Assembly (NCBI GenBank): GCA_963277665.1
Contig: OY728152.1
Coordinates: 1,185,020,357-1,185,084,356, forward strand
Reading direction: 5' to 3'
DNA from: Viscum album
Lineage: Eukaryota; Streptophyta; Magnoliopsida; Santalales; Viscaceae
Length of the DNA stretch: 64,000 nucleotides
In this document: piece by piece, positions 62,643 to 64,000 of the stretch
How positions within the stretch are numbered: position 1 is the first letter of the stretch
Layout of the letters: the number at the start of each line of letters is the position of its first letter
The notes under the pieces: model-generated
Databases searched by the model: none
What the model was told of the DNA's origin: nothing
The model's input: the letters and a program-made list of their open reading frames with translations, nothing else
Translations under genes and position numbers: made by a program

Positions 62643-64000
62643 TGTTTTTATGAAACTGATTCTTATTCTTGAGGTACATGTTTATTCTTATCCTTTTTCC
62701 TTAAGTGTTTTTGTGAAGATAAGGAAAATAGATGAAAATCCAAAAATATGTGGGTACATGCGGTGTACTTTTCCACACACCATGTAATTTGGCTATATGG
62801 GATGAGTATACAGGGCATGTTGTCCTATCGACAATGAAGGATGTAAAAACTGACTACACACCATGTACATACTATATAAACGCCATGTAATCAGTGGGTA
62901 GGTGAAAATTAAGGCAGTGGGAGTATCCACCAGTAGAACGGTAGTACACGCCATGTACTCAGAAATATACACCGTGTAATCCTGTCGGCTGATAAACAGC
63001 GTGGCGTTGAAAACTAGCCTCCAGAGGAACAGTAAAAAATGGAAAGTGCACCCCCTGTACTTAGGAGTACCCTCCTGGTAGATGGGTTATTTTGTTATAA
63101 ACCAGCAGTATCCTCCTCTATCATTAGTGGGAGCTTAAATGACATGATGTAGCGGGAGAGGTGGTCGAGCCTTGGAAGAGCTCCCGACCGAACACTGGGA
63201 CTCTGATTTCTTCACCGATGATCAGGTTGGGACCGCATAGGTATGCCCTTCCCCTTTCTTGTGTGTTTCCATACAATTCATTCTTGAGTGGAAGTTATTT
63301 GGGTGTGAATGGGATATGTTTTTCACAGATTTACATTGTTCTCGGACGTTTTGGGAGGCATCGTTTGCTAATATAGATCAGTGGATATCGAGGCAGGGGG
63401 TCTGGTGCTTATTTCCAACTGTTGAGTTGATTTTTTGTACCATTGTGATTCGATCACATGTTTGGTGTGTAGTATGGATGAGGCCTTTTTTGATAAGATA
63501 TCTATAATTTCATTGATAATCTAATGATAGATATAAGCTTCTATTTGGGATCATTTCTTGGATCCATGGCCACCCCATGGGTGTGATTCCATTGTTTAGT
63601 TGTATGTCCTGGATACCCACGGGTACTCTATAATGATAACATTTTTTTGAGTTTTCATGAGTGGAAACATATATAATTTTCGTTCCCATGCATTGGGATT
63701 GGCCAGGTTACATGCTTTCCTATGGAATGCCTCAGGGCAGTATTCTGTTTATCCTTAGGGCAGTGTTTCGTTTAGCCTGAGGGAAACATTTCCTATACTT
63801 GTGGGCAGTAGATTATATTCCTGAGGGTGTCATCTTGTATGCCTACTGGAATATTTATTATTCTTGAGGGGAAGTTACAAATCCTCCTGAGGGAAAGCTG
63901 CTGATTCACCTGAGGTAAAGGTGGTGATTTTCCTGAGGGAATGGTACAGATTCACCTGAGGGCAAGGTATTGATTCACCTGAGGGAAAGGTACTGATTCA
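62643..64000 (+). repeat. 3' LTR of the right-hand chromovirus (cut by window end)
   Basis: Starts TGTTTTTATGAAACTG after GAGGGGA and aligns with 55381 onward from TTCTTATTCTTGAG. It contains TACAYGCNGTGTA words (62755-63060), a TATAAA at 63096-63101 and the CACCTGAGGG repeats from about 63730. The frames at 63161 and 63259 (and their 5' LTR counterparts at 55867-56103) are LTR shadows. Confidence 0.83.
63096..63101 (+). promoter_or_regulatory. Possible TATA box in 3' LTR
   Basis: TATAAA in a GTTATAAACCAGCAG context. The 5' LTR equivalent is degraded to TATAAC (55803-55808). Confidence 0.35.

Larger units (their letters stand above)
55381..64000 (+). mobile_element. Tekay/Del-like chromovirus (Ty3/gypsy), + strand, truncated by window end
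   Basis: 5' LTR (55381-57638), iMet PBS, long palindrome-rich leader, gag from ATG 59296, protease, RT stump, integrase, chromodomain, PPT and the start of the 3' LTR at 62643. The internal region is only about 5.0 kb because most of RT and RNase H is deleted. LTR divergence is higher than in the nested element at 15.8 kb, roughly one site in five in the first 200 bp compared, so this copy is older or more eroded. The target duplication cannot be checked because the right end is outside. Confidence 0.87.

Noticed and set aside
1..64000. Host protein-coding gene with introns
   Set aside because: No run of coding-like exons with a recognisable plant protein was found on either strand outside retroelement gag-pol.

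Overview
The window looks like nuclear heterochromatin from a large, repeat-rich plant genome. It is AT-rich and contains no host gene that I can support. Almost everything recognisable is LTR retrotransposon DNA. Evidence for a plant source is the chromodomain-bearing Ty3/gypsy (chromovirus) gag-pol remnants of Tekay/Del type, the initiator-Met tRNA primer sites, and the nested long-LTR layout. I cannot name the species.

Layout. (1) 1-28634: a tandem LTR-internal-LTR-internal-LTR array of one large, essentially non-coding LTR element. The LTRs are about 4.9 kb and the internal regions only about 1.7 kb; all are in + orientation. The first LTR is cut by the window start. The period is about 6.6 kb. 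(2) 15823-27131: an 11.3 kb GC-richer Tekay-like chromovirus in - orientation, inserted into the third LTR of that array with a perfect 5-bp target duplication (TGTAA). It has both LTRs (3.2-3.3 kb), PBS, PPT and a collinear but broken gag-PR-RT-RH-IN-chromodomain region. (3) 28635 to about 37.7 kb: a much older, very diverged copy of the same large-LTR family, again + orientation. (4) About 38.3-43 kb: a heavily decayed - strand chromovirus (LTR start, PPT, RNase H and integrase relics). (5) About 43.7-54.5 kb: very AT-rich relic DNA with one pair of old direct repeats about 5.8 kb apart and no identifiable gene. (6) 54.5-55.38 kb: unassigned. (7) 55381-64000: a + strand Tekay-like chromovirus with a complete 5' LTR, PBS, a palindrome-rich leader, a degraded gag-pol with most of RT and RNase H deleted, and a 3' LTR cut by the window end.

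No element can be autonomous as read. The chromovirus at 15.8-27.1 kb has lost the protease active-site Gly codon (stop), RT motif-A Asp (Tyr) and the first Asp of the FIDD box (Glu). The one at 55.4 kb lacks most of RT and RNase H. The large-LTR element encodes no recognisable protein and, if it ever moved, must have borrowed enzymes. Its most interesting parts are a Pol III-like tRNA-derived unit antisense inside each internal region, a 75-codon indel-free open frame, and short LTR islands conserved into the very diverged copies.

All alignments and counts were done by eye and are approximate.
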